Of a DNA stretch of 64,000 bases, positions 1-11,130 are shown one piece after another (position 1 is the first letter of the stretch; each line of letters opens with the position of its first letter). This stretch comes from Aurantimonas sp. HBX-1 (GTDB lineage: Bacteria; Pseudomonadota; Alphaproteobacteria; Rhizobiales; Rhizobiaceae): the NCBI RefSeq assembly GCF_021391535.1, contig NZ_CP090066.1:3733501-3797500 (forward strand), read 5' to 3'. Both the position numbers and the translations under genes were made by a program. The notes under the pieces are model-generated. The model saw only the letters and a list, made by a program, of their open reading frames with translations, was not told the origin of the DNA and made no database searches.

Positions 1-109
1 CGAGGGTGACGTCGAGATCGTGCCGGCGCGCCAGGCCCACCGCCAGTTCAAGGCCGCCTGCACCGCCGCCTAGGATGACGACGCGCTGCTTGCCCGCGAC
101 GTCAGCCAA
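1..109 (-). CDS. NAD(P)/FAD-dependent oxidoreductase, N-terminus only
   Basis: Only about the first 36 residues lie in the window; the gene runs off the left edge. They form the first beta strand and dinucleotide loop of a Rossmann fold, reading RVVILGGGAGGLELA, typical of type II NADH dehydrogenases and related flavoproteins. No ATG or GTG is available: the frame is open upstream only to a TGA near 152, with in-frame TTG codons at 118 and 109, so a TTG start is likely. The start overlaps the stop codon of the DUF3096 gene at 102-104, suggesting translational coupling. The exact enzyme cannot be named from this fragment. Confidence 0.7.
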   Translation of the reverse strand, partial: MADVAGKQRVVILGGGAGGLELAVGLARRHDLDVTL

Positions 110-263
110 TGGAGCCAAGGCCGTCGAAGATGCCGGGGAACAGGCCGACCAGCCCGATGAAGATCAGGTAGAAGGCGACGATGTAGTTGAGCAGCCGCGG
201 GATCACCAGGATCAGGATTCCGGCGATCAGCGCGACGATCGGCTGCAGGGTGATGATTTCCAT
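102..263 (-). CDS. DUF3096 family small membrane protein
   Basis: A 53-residue protein, MEIITLQPIVALIAGILILV onward, with two hydrophobic segments (about residues 9-22 and 28-43) separated by the PRLLNYIV turn that typifies DUF3096 proteins of alphaproteobacteria. The function of the family is not known. An AGGAGG ribosome site lies nine bases before the ATG at 263. It sits 42 bases downstream of the 3-hydroxybutyrate dehydrogenase gene on the same strand and overlaps the start of the flavoprotein gene, so the three probably share one transcript. Confidence 0.85.
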   Translation of the reverse strand: MEIITLQPIVALIAGILILVIPRLLNYIVAFYLIFIGLVGLFPGIFDGLGSIG

Positions 264-305
264 GGATTCGGTCCTCCTGGGGATGAAGTTAGGACGGGCC
301 CGCCG

Positions 306-1085
306 TCAGACCATGTGCCAGCCGTGGCTCGGCACGATCGACTGGCCGGTGAGGGCGTTGGACGGGAAGCCGGCGAGGAACACGGCCACCGCCGCCACGT
401 CCGCCATGGTGGTGAATTCCTGGTCGACCGTGTTGCCGAGCATCACCCGGTTGACCACCTCGGCTTCCGGGATGCCGAGGCTGGCGGCCTGTTCGGGGAT
501 CTGCCGCTCGACCAGCGGCGTCTTCACGAAGCCCGGGCAGATGATGTTGGAGCGCACGCCGTGGCGGCCGCCCTCCTTCGCCATCACCCGCGCCAGGCCG
601 AGAATCCCGTGCTTGGCCGCGACATAGGCCGATTTCAGCGCCGAGGCCTCGTGGCTGTGCACCGAGCCCATGTAGATCAGCGAGCCGGAGCGCTGCGGAT
701 ACATGTGCCGGACGCAGGCCCGGGTGAGCAGGAACGACCCGTCGAGATGGATCGTCACCAGCTTGCGGAATTCGGCATAGGAGAATTCCTCGATCGGGTG
801 GACGATCTGGATGCCGGCATTGGCGACCATCGTGTCGATGCGCCCGAAATGCGCCGCCGCGCGGTCGACGCCGGCATCGACGGCGGCTTCGTCGGTGACG
901 TCCATCGTGATCGCGATGGCCTCGCCGCCTTCCGCCTCGATGGCGCCGACAGTGGCATCCGCGCCGTCGCGGTCGATGTCGCAGACCGCGACCCTGGCGC
1001 CCTCGCGCGCAAACGCCTCGGCGATGGCCCGGCCGATGCCGGAGCCGGCGCCGGTGACGACGGCGACATTGCCATCAAGCTGCAT
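306..1085 (-). CDS. bdhA: 3-hydroxybutyrate dehydrogenase (SDR family)
   Basis: A 259-residue classical short-chain dehydrogenase. The NAD-binding TGAGSGIG is at residues 11-18, NAG at 89-91, and the catalytic Ser141, Tyr154 and Lys158 are all present. The C-terminal stretch, FTTMADVAAVAVFLAGF then NALTGQS and SHGWHM, matches 3-hydroxybutyrate dehydrogenases, which interconvert 3-hydroxybutyrate and acetoacetate in polyhydroxybutyrate turnover. The start is taken at 1085 (MQLDGN), preceded by GGAG, rather than an upstream ATG that would add 11 atypical residues. It heads a minus-strand group with DUF3096 and a flavoprotein. Another SDR specificity cannot be wholly excluded. Confidence 0.82.
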   Translation of the reverse strand: MQLDGNVAVVTGAGSGIGRAIAEAFAREGARVAVCDIDRDGADATVGAIEAEGGEAIAITMDVTDEAAVDAGVDRAAAHFGRIDTMVANAGIQIVHPIEEFSYAEFRKLVTIHLDGSFLLTRACVRHMYPQRSGSLIYMGSVHSHEASALKSAYVAAKHGILGLARVMAKEGGRHGVRSNIICPGFVKTPLVERQIPEQAASLGIPEAEVVNRVMLGNTVDQEFTTMADVAAVAVFLAGFPSNALTGQSIVPSHGWHMV

Positions 1086-1121
1086 GAAGAGGTCTCCGCG
1101 ATCTGCCCGCGGCATCAAATG

Positions 1122-1158
1122 GGCGGCGCGCGGGGTCCAGCAACCCCCGCGCGCCGCC
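1122..1158 (-). terminator. strong hairpin after chemoreceptor 1
   Basis: Two perfect 14-base arms (1122-1135 and 1145-1158) with a nine-base loop, just past the stop of the chemoreceptor gene at 1199. The tail on the minus strand is CATTTGAT, so the U-tract is weak. The hairpin separates the receptor from the downstream bdhA gene. Confidence 0.6.
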
Positions 1159-1195
1159 TCTCACATCATTCGCGACCGTCCAACCGAAGCAGGTG

Positions 1196-2091
1196 CGGTC
1201 AGAACTCCTCCCAGCTGTCGCTGTCGGCGTGGGCGGCGGGGGCGGCGCCGCCGCGGCCGGAGGTCTTCATCTGCGTCACGGTGCGGCTGGCGATGCGCTG
1301 GACCCGCGAGGCGTTCGCCGGCGCAAGGCGGCCGGCAGAGCCGGCCGGGCTCGCCGATGTCCGGAACTTCGCCATCGCCGCGGCCAGTTCCTCGGTCTCG
1401 TTGGTCAGCGTCTGGCTCGCCGCCGTCGCCTCTTCCACCATCGCCGCGTTCTGCTGGGTCACCTTGTCCATCTGGTCCGCCGCGCCCGACACCTCGCGAA
1501 GGCTCGTCGCCTGTTCGCGGGCCGAGGACGCGATCGAAGAGATCAGCTCGGCCATCGAGCTGACTTCCGTCACGATCTCCTCCAGCGACCGGCCCGACGC
1601 CGTCACCAGCTCGACCCCGGCCTCCACCTGCTCGCGCGACGTGGCGATCAGCGTCTTGATCTCCTTGGCCGCTTCCGCCGAACGCTGGGCCAGGCCGCGC
1701 ACCTCCTGCGCCACCACCGCGAAGCCACGGCCGGCATCGCCCGCCCGCGCCGCCTCGACCCCGGCGTTCAGCGCCAGGAGGTTGGTCTGGAAGGCGATCT
1801 CGTCGATCACCCCGATGATCCGGTTGATCTGCGCCGAGGACCGCTCGATCTGGCTCATCGCCTCGACCGCCCGCGACACCACCTCGCCGCCCTTCTCCGC
1901 CTTCTGCCGCGCGCCGCCGGCGACCAGCTGCGCCTTGCCGGCGCCGTCCGCCGTCTCGTTCACCGCCTGCGTCACCTCGCCCAGCGCCGCCACCGTCTCT
2001 TCCAGAGAGGCCGCCTGCTGCTCGGTGCGCTGCGCCAGGTCGTTCGACGCCGTGTTGATCTCGGAAAGACCCGTCCGGATCGAGCCGATCG
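1196..2091. repeat. Chemoreceptor signalling-domain repeat, copy 1
   Basis: This segment is almost identical in DNA sequence to 3326-4212. It covers the signalling domain and C-terminus of the first chemoreceptor gene. By eye only scattered substitutions and one 9-base indel (codons for Ser-Ala-Gly) separate the copies, and identity drops abruptly beyond GAGCCGATCG at 2091. Confidence 0.9.
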
Positions 2092-3127
2092 AGGTCACCA
2101 CCCCGCCGATCGCCGTCTCCAGCTGCGCGACGCTGTCGTTGAACTTGGCGCGGATCGGCTCGAATTCCGGTGCCACCGCCTCGGTCATCCGCACCGTCAG
2201 GTCGCCATCCGACAGGCGCTCGAAGCCGACCTCGATGACCCCGACGAAGGCCCGCAGATCCTCGGCCTTGGCGTCTTCCAGCGCCGCCTGCCGGCGCTTG
2301 GCCTCTTCCTGGTCGATGCGCGCGCGTTCGGCCGCCTGGGCGAGTTCGTCGCGCTCGATGGCGGCCTGCTTGAAGGCCTCGACCGCACCGGCCATCTCGC
2401 CGATCTCGTCGCGGCGGCCGACCGCCGGAATCTCGACGGACTTGTCGCCGGACGCGAGGCGCTGCATGGCGTCCGTCATCTTGTTGATCGGCTGCGAGAT
2501 CGACCGCGCCAGGGGGATGGCGCAGGCGATCAGCATGGCGAACAGCAGGCCGGACCAGAGAAGCGCCTTGTAGACCTCACCCATGAACTGGGCGTTCAGG
2601 TCGTCGACATAGAGACCGGCGGCCACCGTCCAGTCCCAGGGAGCGAACAGCTTCGCGTAGGAAAGCTTCGGGGAGATATCGTCCGACCCTTGCAGGCGCG
2701 CCCGGTAATAGGTGGTGAAGCCGCCGCCGTTCTGGGCGTTCTGGACCATTTCGCGATTGTAATAGACGCCCTTCACGTCCTTCGACGTGAAGGCATCGGT
2801 GCCCTGAAGTTTGGGATCGGGATGCATCACGCGGATCCCGTCCGAGCGCATCATGAAGAGATAGTCGTTCTCGCCGAAGCGGATCGGCAATGCCGCCTCG
2901 CGGGCGCGATCCTGCGCTTGCTGCAGCGTCATCTCCCCCGCTTCGACCTTCGCCTGGAAGCCGCCGAGCATCGAGATGGCACTCTCGACCTGCGAGATGA
3001 TCAGATCCTGCCGATCCTTCCAGATTGTCTGATGCAGCGAGTAAAGCTGGAGGGTCATCGCGGCGATACTGGCCAGGGCGGCAACCGCGATGAGGGTGGA
3101 GAGTTTTCGACTGATGGAGAAATTCAT
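1199..3127 (-). CDS. Methyl-accepting chemotaxis protein, single-Cache type
   Basis: A 642-residue transmembrane chemoreceptor. It has an N-terminal membrane anchor, a periplasmic single-Cache (sCache_2-like) ligand domain at about residues 30-180 with the DYLFMM and DWTVAAG signatures, a second membrane segment near 190-210, a HAMP domain (QPINKM region), and the signalling domain with the hairpin tip EIAFQTNLLALNAGVEAARA. It ends in SWEEF, matching the xWxxF tether that binds CheR methyltransferase. Start chosen at 3127 (MNFSISRK), where the membrane anchor begins; an ATG at 3154 would add nine residues. No ligand can be assigned. Its second half is nearly identical to the next receptor gene upstream. 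Confidence 0.92.
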   Translation of the reverse strand: MNFSISRKLSTLIAVAALASIAAMTLQLYSLHQTIWKDRQDLIISQVESAISMLGGFQAKVEAGEMTLQQAQDRAREAALPIRFGENDYLFMMRSDGIRVMHPDPKLQGTDAFTSKDVKGVYYNREMVQNAQNGGGFTTYYRARLQGSDDISPKLSYAKLFAPWDWTVAAGLYVDDLNAQFMGEVYKALLWSGLLFAMLIACAIPLARSISQPINKMTDAMQRLASGDKSVEIPAVGRRDEIGEMAGAVEAFKQAAIERDELAQAAERARIDQEEAKRRQAALEDAKAEDLRAFVGVIEVGFERLSDGDLTVRMTEAVAPEFEPIRAKFNDSVAQLETAIGGVVTSIGSIRTGLSEINTASNDLAQRTEQQAASLEETVAALGEVTQAVNETADGAGKAQLVAGGARQKAEKGGEVVSRAVEAMSQIERSSAQINRIIGVIDEIAFQTNLLALNAGVEAARAGDAGRGFAVVAQEVRGLAQRSAEAAKEIKTLIATSREQVEAGVELVTASGRSLEEIVTEVSSMAELISSIASSAREQATSLREVSGAADQMDKVTQQNAAMVEEATAASQTLTNETEELAAAMAKFRTSASPAGSAGRLAPANASRVQRIASRTVTQMKTSGRGGAAPAAHADSDSWEEF

Positions 3128-3245
3128 GACGTACCCGCTGCGGCCATAGGCCATTTGAGATGCGGCTGATCTTCTGGCGGGAAATCGAGAATAATCGGTT
3201 TACGCGTGGTCAGTTGGCGTCGTCGTCAGAACTTTGGCGACGGCA

Positions 3246-3275
3246 GCAACCGGCCGAAGGGCCTCGGCCGGTTGC
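3246..3275 (-). terminator. Hairpin between the two chemoreceptor genes
   Basis: GCAACCGGCCG and its exact complement form an 11-bp stem with an eight-base loop, 54 bases past the stop of the second chemoreceptor. There is no clear U-tract. It suggests the two receptors are transcribed separately, though read-through is possible. Confidence 0.55.
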
Positions 3276-3325
3276 AGATGATCGACAATCCTGAGGAAGG
3301 GGGCGGGGCTTCCCGGCGCCGTGTC

Positions 3326-4212
3326 CGGTCAGAATTCCTCCCAGCTGTCGGTCTCGGCGTGGGCGGCGAGGGCGGCGCCGCCGCGGCCGGTGGTCTTCAT
3401 CTGCGTCACGGTGCGGCTGGCGATGCGCTGGCCCCGCGAGGCGTTCGCCGGCGCAAGGCGGCCGGCCGGGCTCGCCGAGGTCCGGAACTTCGCCATCGCC
3501 GCGGCCAGTTCCTCGGTCTCGTTGGTCAGCGTCTGGCTTGCCGCCGTCGCCTCTTCCACCATCGCCGCGTTCTGCTGGGTCACCTTGTCCATCTGGTCCG
3601 CCGCGCCCGACACCTCGCGAAGGCTCGTCGCCTGTTCCCGCGCGCTCGCCGCGATCGCCGAGATCACCTCCGCCATCGAGCTCACCTCGGTGACGATCTC
3701 CTCCAGCGACCGGCCCGACGCCGTCACCAGCTCGACCCCGGCCTCCACCTGCTCGCGCGAGGTGGCGATCAGCGTCTTGATCTCCTTGGCCGCTTCCGCC
3801 GAACGCTGGGCCAAGCCCCGCACTTCCTGCGCCACCACCGCGAAGCCACGGCCGGCATCGCCCGCCCGCGCCGCCTCGACCCCGGCGTTCAGCGCCAGGA
3901 GGTTGGTCTGGAAGGCGATCTCGTCGATCACCCCGATGATCCGGTTGATCTGCGCCGAGGAGCGCTCGATCTGGCTCATCGCCTCGACCGCCCGCGACAC
4001 CACCTCGCCGCCCTTCTCCGCCTTCTGGCGGGCGCCGCCGGCGACCAGCTGCGCCTTGCCGGCGCCGTCCGCCGTCTCGTTCACCGCCTGCGTCACCTCG
4101 CCCAGCGCCGCCACCGTCTCTTCCAGAGAGGCCGCCTGCTGCTCGGTGCGCTGCGCCAGGTCGTTCGACGCCGTGTTGATCTCGGAAAGACCCGTGCGGA
4201 TCGAGCCGATCG
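3326..4212. repeat. Chemoreceptor signalling-domain repeat, copy 2
   Basis: Direct repeat of 1196-2091, covering the C-terminal signalling domain of the second chemoreceptor. The ligand-binding halves of the two genes are unrelated, so only the signalling part is shared. Confidence 0.9.
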
Positions 4213-5245
4213 TCTCGACGACGCTGGCGAAGGCCATTTCGAGCTTGGAGACGCTGTCGTTGAACAAGGTCCGCACGCCCTCGTAGTCGGGTGTGAAAGC
4301 CTTATCGAGCCGCGCCGTCAGGTCGCCGTCGGCGAGCCGCTGGAAGCCCTCGGTGACCTCGGCCATGAAGAACTCGTGCGCCTTGACGTAGCCTTCGCCG
4401 AGCTTCTCCTGCTCGATCAGTTCGAGCTCCTTGGCGGCGCGGGCCGCGGCGGCCTGCTGCCGCAGGTCCTGCTGTTCGATCACCGCATGCCGAAGAGCCT
4501 CCACGGACCGCGCCATCTGGCCGATCTCGTCCTGGCGCTTGAGCCCGACGACCTCCCCGTCGGTCTTGCCTTCCGCCACATCGCCGATCGTCCTGCATAA
4601 TGCGGAAAGCGGCAGGAACATGCGGCGCGAGAGCCAGAGAGTTCCCAGCCCGATGGCAAGCGCCGCCAGCAGGGAAATCAGGCCGAGGCGATACTGCAGG
4701 CCCTCGATGGAGGACAGGAACTCGCTCTTCGGCACGCCGACATAAAGGACGCCGATCGTCTCGCCGGCCGCATTCTTGATGGGATCATAAGCGGTGAAGA
4801 ATGCCGTCCCGAGAATGTCGGCCTCGCCCCGGAAGGGCACGCCGTCGCGCAGCACCGCGTCATAGACCGGGCCGGGCGCCAGCGTCGTGCCGACGGCGCG
4901 GCTGCCGTCGGGCTTCATCACGTTGGTCGTTATCCGCGTATCGCCCATGAAGACCGTCGCCGTGCCGCCGACCAGTTCCTTGACCCGGTCGACCGGCTGG
5001 GCCAGGCCGTTCAGCCTCTGGGAACCGACATAGAGATCGTCGCCCTCACGGCGGAAATCGCTGCCGTACCGGCCCAGCGCATCCCACGCGACCCGCATGT
5101 TCACCTCCTGCCGCTCGGCCGCGCGTTCCGCCCCGTCGCTCGACAGGATGACGGAGCCGGCGATCGCGAACAGCAGGGTGAGGATTCCGAGGGAAGCCAC
5201 CACCATGGCGGAGACCTTGACGGACAAAGAGGACTTGAAGACCAC
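3329..5245 (-). CDS. Methyl-accepting chemotaxis protein, Cache_3/Cache_2-type sensor
   Basis: A 638-residue chemoreceptor with an N-terminal membrane segment (about residues 8-35), a periplasmic Cache domain recognisable by GTATVFMGDTRITTNV, FFTAYDPIKNAAGETIGVLY and VGVPKSEF (the Cache_3-Cache_2 fusion type often found in organic acid sensors), a second membrane segment, HAMP and a signalling domain. The C-terminus ends in SWEEF, a CheR tether. No ATG fits: the GTG at 5245 opens directly onto the basic-hydrophobic anchor; the next upstream start would add 35 non-membrane residues. The signalling domain is almost a DNA copy of the neighbouring receptor. Confidence 0.9.
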   Translation of the reverse strand: MVFKSSLSVKVSAMVVASLGILTLLFAIAGSVILSSDGAERAAERQEVNMRVAWDALGRYGSDFRREGDDLYVGSQRLNGLAQPVDRVKELVGGTATVFMGDTRITTNVMKPDGSRAVGTTLAPGPVYDAVLRDGVPFRGEADILGTAFFTAYDPIKNAAGETIGVLYVGVPKSEFLSSIEGLQYRLGLISLLAALAIGLGTLWLSRRMFLPLSALCRTIGDVAEGKTDGEVVGLKRQDEIGQMARSVEALRHAVIEQQDLRQQAAAARAAKELELIEQEKLGEGYVKAHEFFMAEVTEGFQRLADGDLTARLDKAFTPDYEGVRTLFNDSVSKLEMAFASVVETIGSIRTGLSEINTASNDLAQRTEQQAASLEETVAALGEVTQAVNETADGAGKAQLVAGGARQKAEKGGEVVSRAVEAMSQIERSSAQINRIIGVIDEIAFQTNLLALNAGVEAARAGDAGRGFAVVAQEVRGLAQRSAEAAKEIKTLIATSREQVEAGVELVTASGRSLEEIVTEVSSMAEVISAIAASAREQATSLREVSGAADQMDKVTQQNAAMVEEATAASQTLTNETEELAAAMAKFRTSASPAGRLAPANASRGQRIASRTVTQMKTTGRGGAALAAHAETDSWEEF

Positions 5246-5713
5246 GGGAATTCTCGCTTTCGAGATCGGCGCGCGCGGGGCGACGGAAGCAAAGATCGAC
5301 GATGCGCAACGTCTCGCGACACATGAATCGCATCGTCTCGCGACGATCAACTTTGCGCGATTGCGTGAAGATTTGCTTGCTGGCCCGATGGAACGGTGCC
5401 GGGCCGTTACCGACCAGGCGTGGCAAAGCCGCCTGCGCTACGGCGATCGCCGTCGGCGGGGCTGAAAACCGGCAGCGTCGAAGGCTCGACCGGCCGCTCG
5501 TCAGGTCAACAGTATGCCGATCGACGGGATGACAGACCGGATCGCTCAGCCCGGCTCGATCGCTTGCCGGCTTTCGTCCTCGACGTGACCGGCGGCGCAT
5601 CTCCGCCGCGGTCCTCCCGGTCCACGCCGCGTGCTGTTGCGGCCTCCCGGGCAGCACGCCGCGGCCCGGGAAGAGGCTGGAACGCGTGTGCGTTCAGGTT
5701 CTGGCGCTGCTCC
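5246..5713. other. 468-bp gene-free stretch upstream of chemoreceptor 2
   Basis: No convincing gene was found on either strand. It should hold the promoter of the receptor at 5245. The notable element is a 16-base direct repeat with one mismatch, at 5305-5320 and 5329-5344, each containing GTCTCGCGAC, lying 60-100 bases upstream of the GTG start. The remainder is high-GC spacer up to the stop of the 5-oxoprolinase gene at 5714. Confidence 0.6.
5305..5344. promoter_or_regulatory. Tandem 16-bp direct repeat, possible operator
   Basis: CGCAACGTCTCGCGAC at 5305-5320 and CGCATCGTCTCGCGAC at 5329-5344 differ at one base and are 24 bases apart in register, slightly over two helical turns. Position upstream of the chemoreceptor start and the embedded TCGCGA palindrome suggest a binding site for a regulator. 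That function is inferred. Confidence 0.4.
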
Positions 5714-9439
<3,726 letters not shown>

Positions 9440-9549
9440 TCCGCCAAAAGATTGAGCTGTTATCGATAAACTATCGGCAGATTATCAGCGTGTTTGACCG
9501 GTGGCAATTTTCGTGGAAATCTTCCGCATCATTGCCACGGGAGATCGTC
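9440..9549. promoter_or_regulatory. Divergent control region, 5-oxoprolinase / TRAP operon
   Basis: This 110-bp AT-richer stretch lies between two divergent genes. It contains the 10-bp palindrome TTATCGATAA (9460-9469), followed by the related CTATCGGCAG and TTATCAGC. Such a cluster is a good candidate operator for the MarR-type regulator at the end of the TRAP operon, though this is inference. A second inverted repeat, GTGGCAAT (9501-9508) and ATTGCCAC (9531-9538), lies in the dctP leader; its right arm abuts the GGGAG ribosome site. No strong -35/-10 pair was found. Confidence 0.55.
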
Positions 9550-10521
9550 ATGAAGCATCTGCGCACGTTCCTACTCGCCACCGTCGCCACGGCCCTGCCG
9601 GGCATCGCCCTCGCCCAGACCGCCTGGGACATGCCGACCCCCTACCCGGAAGGCAATTTCCACGAGAAGAACATCGCGACCTTCGTCGCCGACGTGAACG
9701 AGGCCGCCGGCGACGCGCTTGCGATCACGCCGCACTACAACCAGTCGCTGATCAAGCATCCGGACATCAAGAGCTCGGTGCGCGACGGCATCGTGCCGAT
9801 CGGCGAGCTGCTGGTCTCGCGTCTGGAGAACGAGAACCCGATCTTCGGCGCCGATTCCGTGCCGTTCCTGGCGACCAGCTACGAGGACGCCCGCAAGCTC
9901 TACGACGTCCAGAAGCCGCTGATGGAAAAGGCGCTCGCCGCCGAGGGGCTGAAGCTGCTGTTCTCCGTGCCCTGGCCGCCGCAGGGCCTCTACACCAAGG
10001 ATTCGGTGGATTCGGTCGAGGCGCTCGCCGGCCGCAGCTTCCGCGCCTACAACACCTCCACCGAGGCGATCGCCAACGCCGCCGGCATGGTGCCGACGCA
10101 GATCGAGGCGTCGGACATCGCCACCGCCTTCTCCACCGGCCGCGTCGCCGCGATGATGACGTCGCCGTCGACCGGCGTCGACTCGCAGGCCTGGGACTTC
10201 CTCTCCTACTACTACCCGCTGAACGCCTGGCTCCCCCGCAACATGGTGATCGTCAACCAGGCCGCCTTCGACGCGCTGCCGGCCGAGGCGCAGACCGCCA
10301 TCACCGAGGCGGCGGCCGAGGCCGAGACCCGCGGCTGGGCGGCGTCCGAGGAAGAGACCAAGCGCACCACCGATCTGCTCGCCGAGAACGGCATCACCGT
10401 CGCCGAACCCTCGCAGGCGCTGACCGACGGCTTCAAGGCGATCGGTGAAAAGCTCACCGAGGCGTGGAAAAGCACCGCCGGCGAAGACGGCGCCGCGCTG
10501 ATCGAAGCCTACCGGCAGTAA
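9550..10521 (+). CDS. TRAP transporter substrate-binding protein (DctP family)
   Basis: A 323-residue periplasmic binding protein. The signal peptide MKHLRTFLLATVATALPGIA ends at a likely cleavage site after ALA-Q. The mature protein has the DctP fold signatures GRSFRAYN, whose Arg normally clamps the ligand carboxylate, and FSTGRVAAMMTSPSTGVD. Start at 9550 is chosen because GGGAG precedes it and the signal peptide begins there; an upstream GTG would add 20 residues. It is followed by small and large permease genes, giving a complete TRAP uptake system. The neighbouring 5-oxoprolinase hints at a cyclic amide or pyroglutamate-like ligand; the sequence does not prove it. Confidence 0.9.
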   Translation: MKHLRTFLLATVATALPGIALAQTAWDMPTPYPEGNFHEKNIATFVADVNEAAGDALAITPHYNQSLIKHPDIKSSVRDGIVPIGELLVSRLENENPIFGADSVPFLATSYEDARKLYDVQKPLMEKALAAEGLKLLFSVPWPPQGLYTKDSVDSVEALAGRSFRAYNTSTEAIANAAGMVPTQIEASDIATAFSTGRVAAMMTSPSTGVDSQAWDFLSYYYPLNAWLPRNMVIVNQAAFDALPAEAQTAITEAAAEAETRGWAASEEETKRTTDLLAENGITVAEPSQALTDGFKAIGEKLTEAWKSTAGEDGAALIEAYRQ

Positions 10522-10593
10522 GACCGTCTCAGGCAGCGGGCGCCGAGAGATGCCCGCTGCCTGCTTCGTCCGCCGATCGCCATGGGAGCCTCG

Positions 10594-11130
10594 ATGCGCC
10601 GCGTTCTGGATACGCTCTACAGTGCTGCCGCGGCGGTCGCGGCGCTCTGCCTGCTCGCCATCCTGCTGCTGGTGGCCGCGCAGGTCGGGGCCCGCACGCT
10701 CGACGTGCTGCTGGTCGCGGCGGGGATTACGCCGACCCGCTTCGTCGTCCCGTCGCTGGCCGAGATCGCCGGCTTCCTGCTCGCCGGGGCGACCTTCCTG
10801 GCGCTCGCCGACACGCTGGCGAAGAACGTCCATATCCGCGTAGACCTGCTCACCGCCCGCCTGCCCGACGGGTTGCGGCAGAATGTCGATGGCGTCGTGG
10901 CGCTGCTCGGGGCCGGCGTCGCCGGCTTCGGCGCCTATGCCACCGGCGCGCTGGCGCTGAAGAGCTTCTCCTTCGGCGACGTCTCCTACGGCATGGTCGC
11001 CGTGCCGCTGGCCCTGCCGCAGGCGACGCTGTCGCTCGGCCTCCTGATCCTCGCGGTGGCGCTGGTCGACGAGGCGGTGCTGGCCTTCACCGGGCGCGAC
11101 CGCATCGCCGGCGGCGGGGGCGGCGTCTGA
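10594..11130 (+). CDS. TRAP transporter small permease (DctQ family)
   Basis: A 178-residue inner-membrane protein with four hydrophobic segments (about residues 10-35, 50-72, 92-115 and 130-155), the layout of the DctQ subunit that links the large permease in TRAP transporters. The conserved AEIAGFLLAGATFLALADTL and HIRVDLLT region is present. Start at 10594 is chosen because GGGAG lies five bases upstream; an ATG at 10582 adds four residues but lacks a ribosome site. Its stop overlaps the ATG of the next gene by one base (TGATG), showing tight coupling to the large permease. Confidence 0.88.
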   Translation: MRRVLDTLYSAAAAVAALCLLAILLLVAAQVGARTLDVLLVAAGITPTRFVVPSLAEIAGFLLAGATFLALADTLAKNVHIRVDLLTARLPDGLRQNVDGVVALLGAGVAGFGAYATGALALKSFSFGDVSYGMVAVPLALPQATLSLGLLILAVALVDEAVLAFTGRDRIAGGGGGV

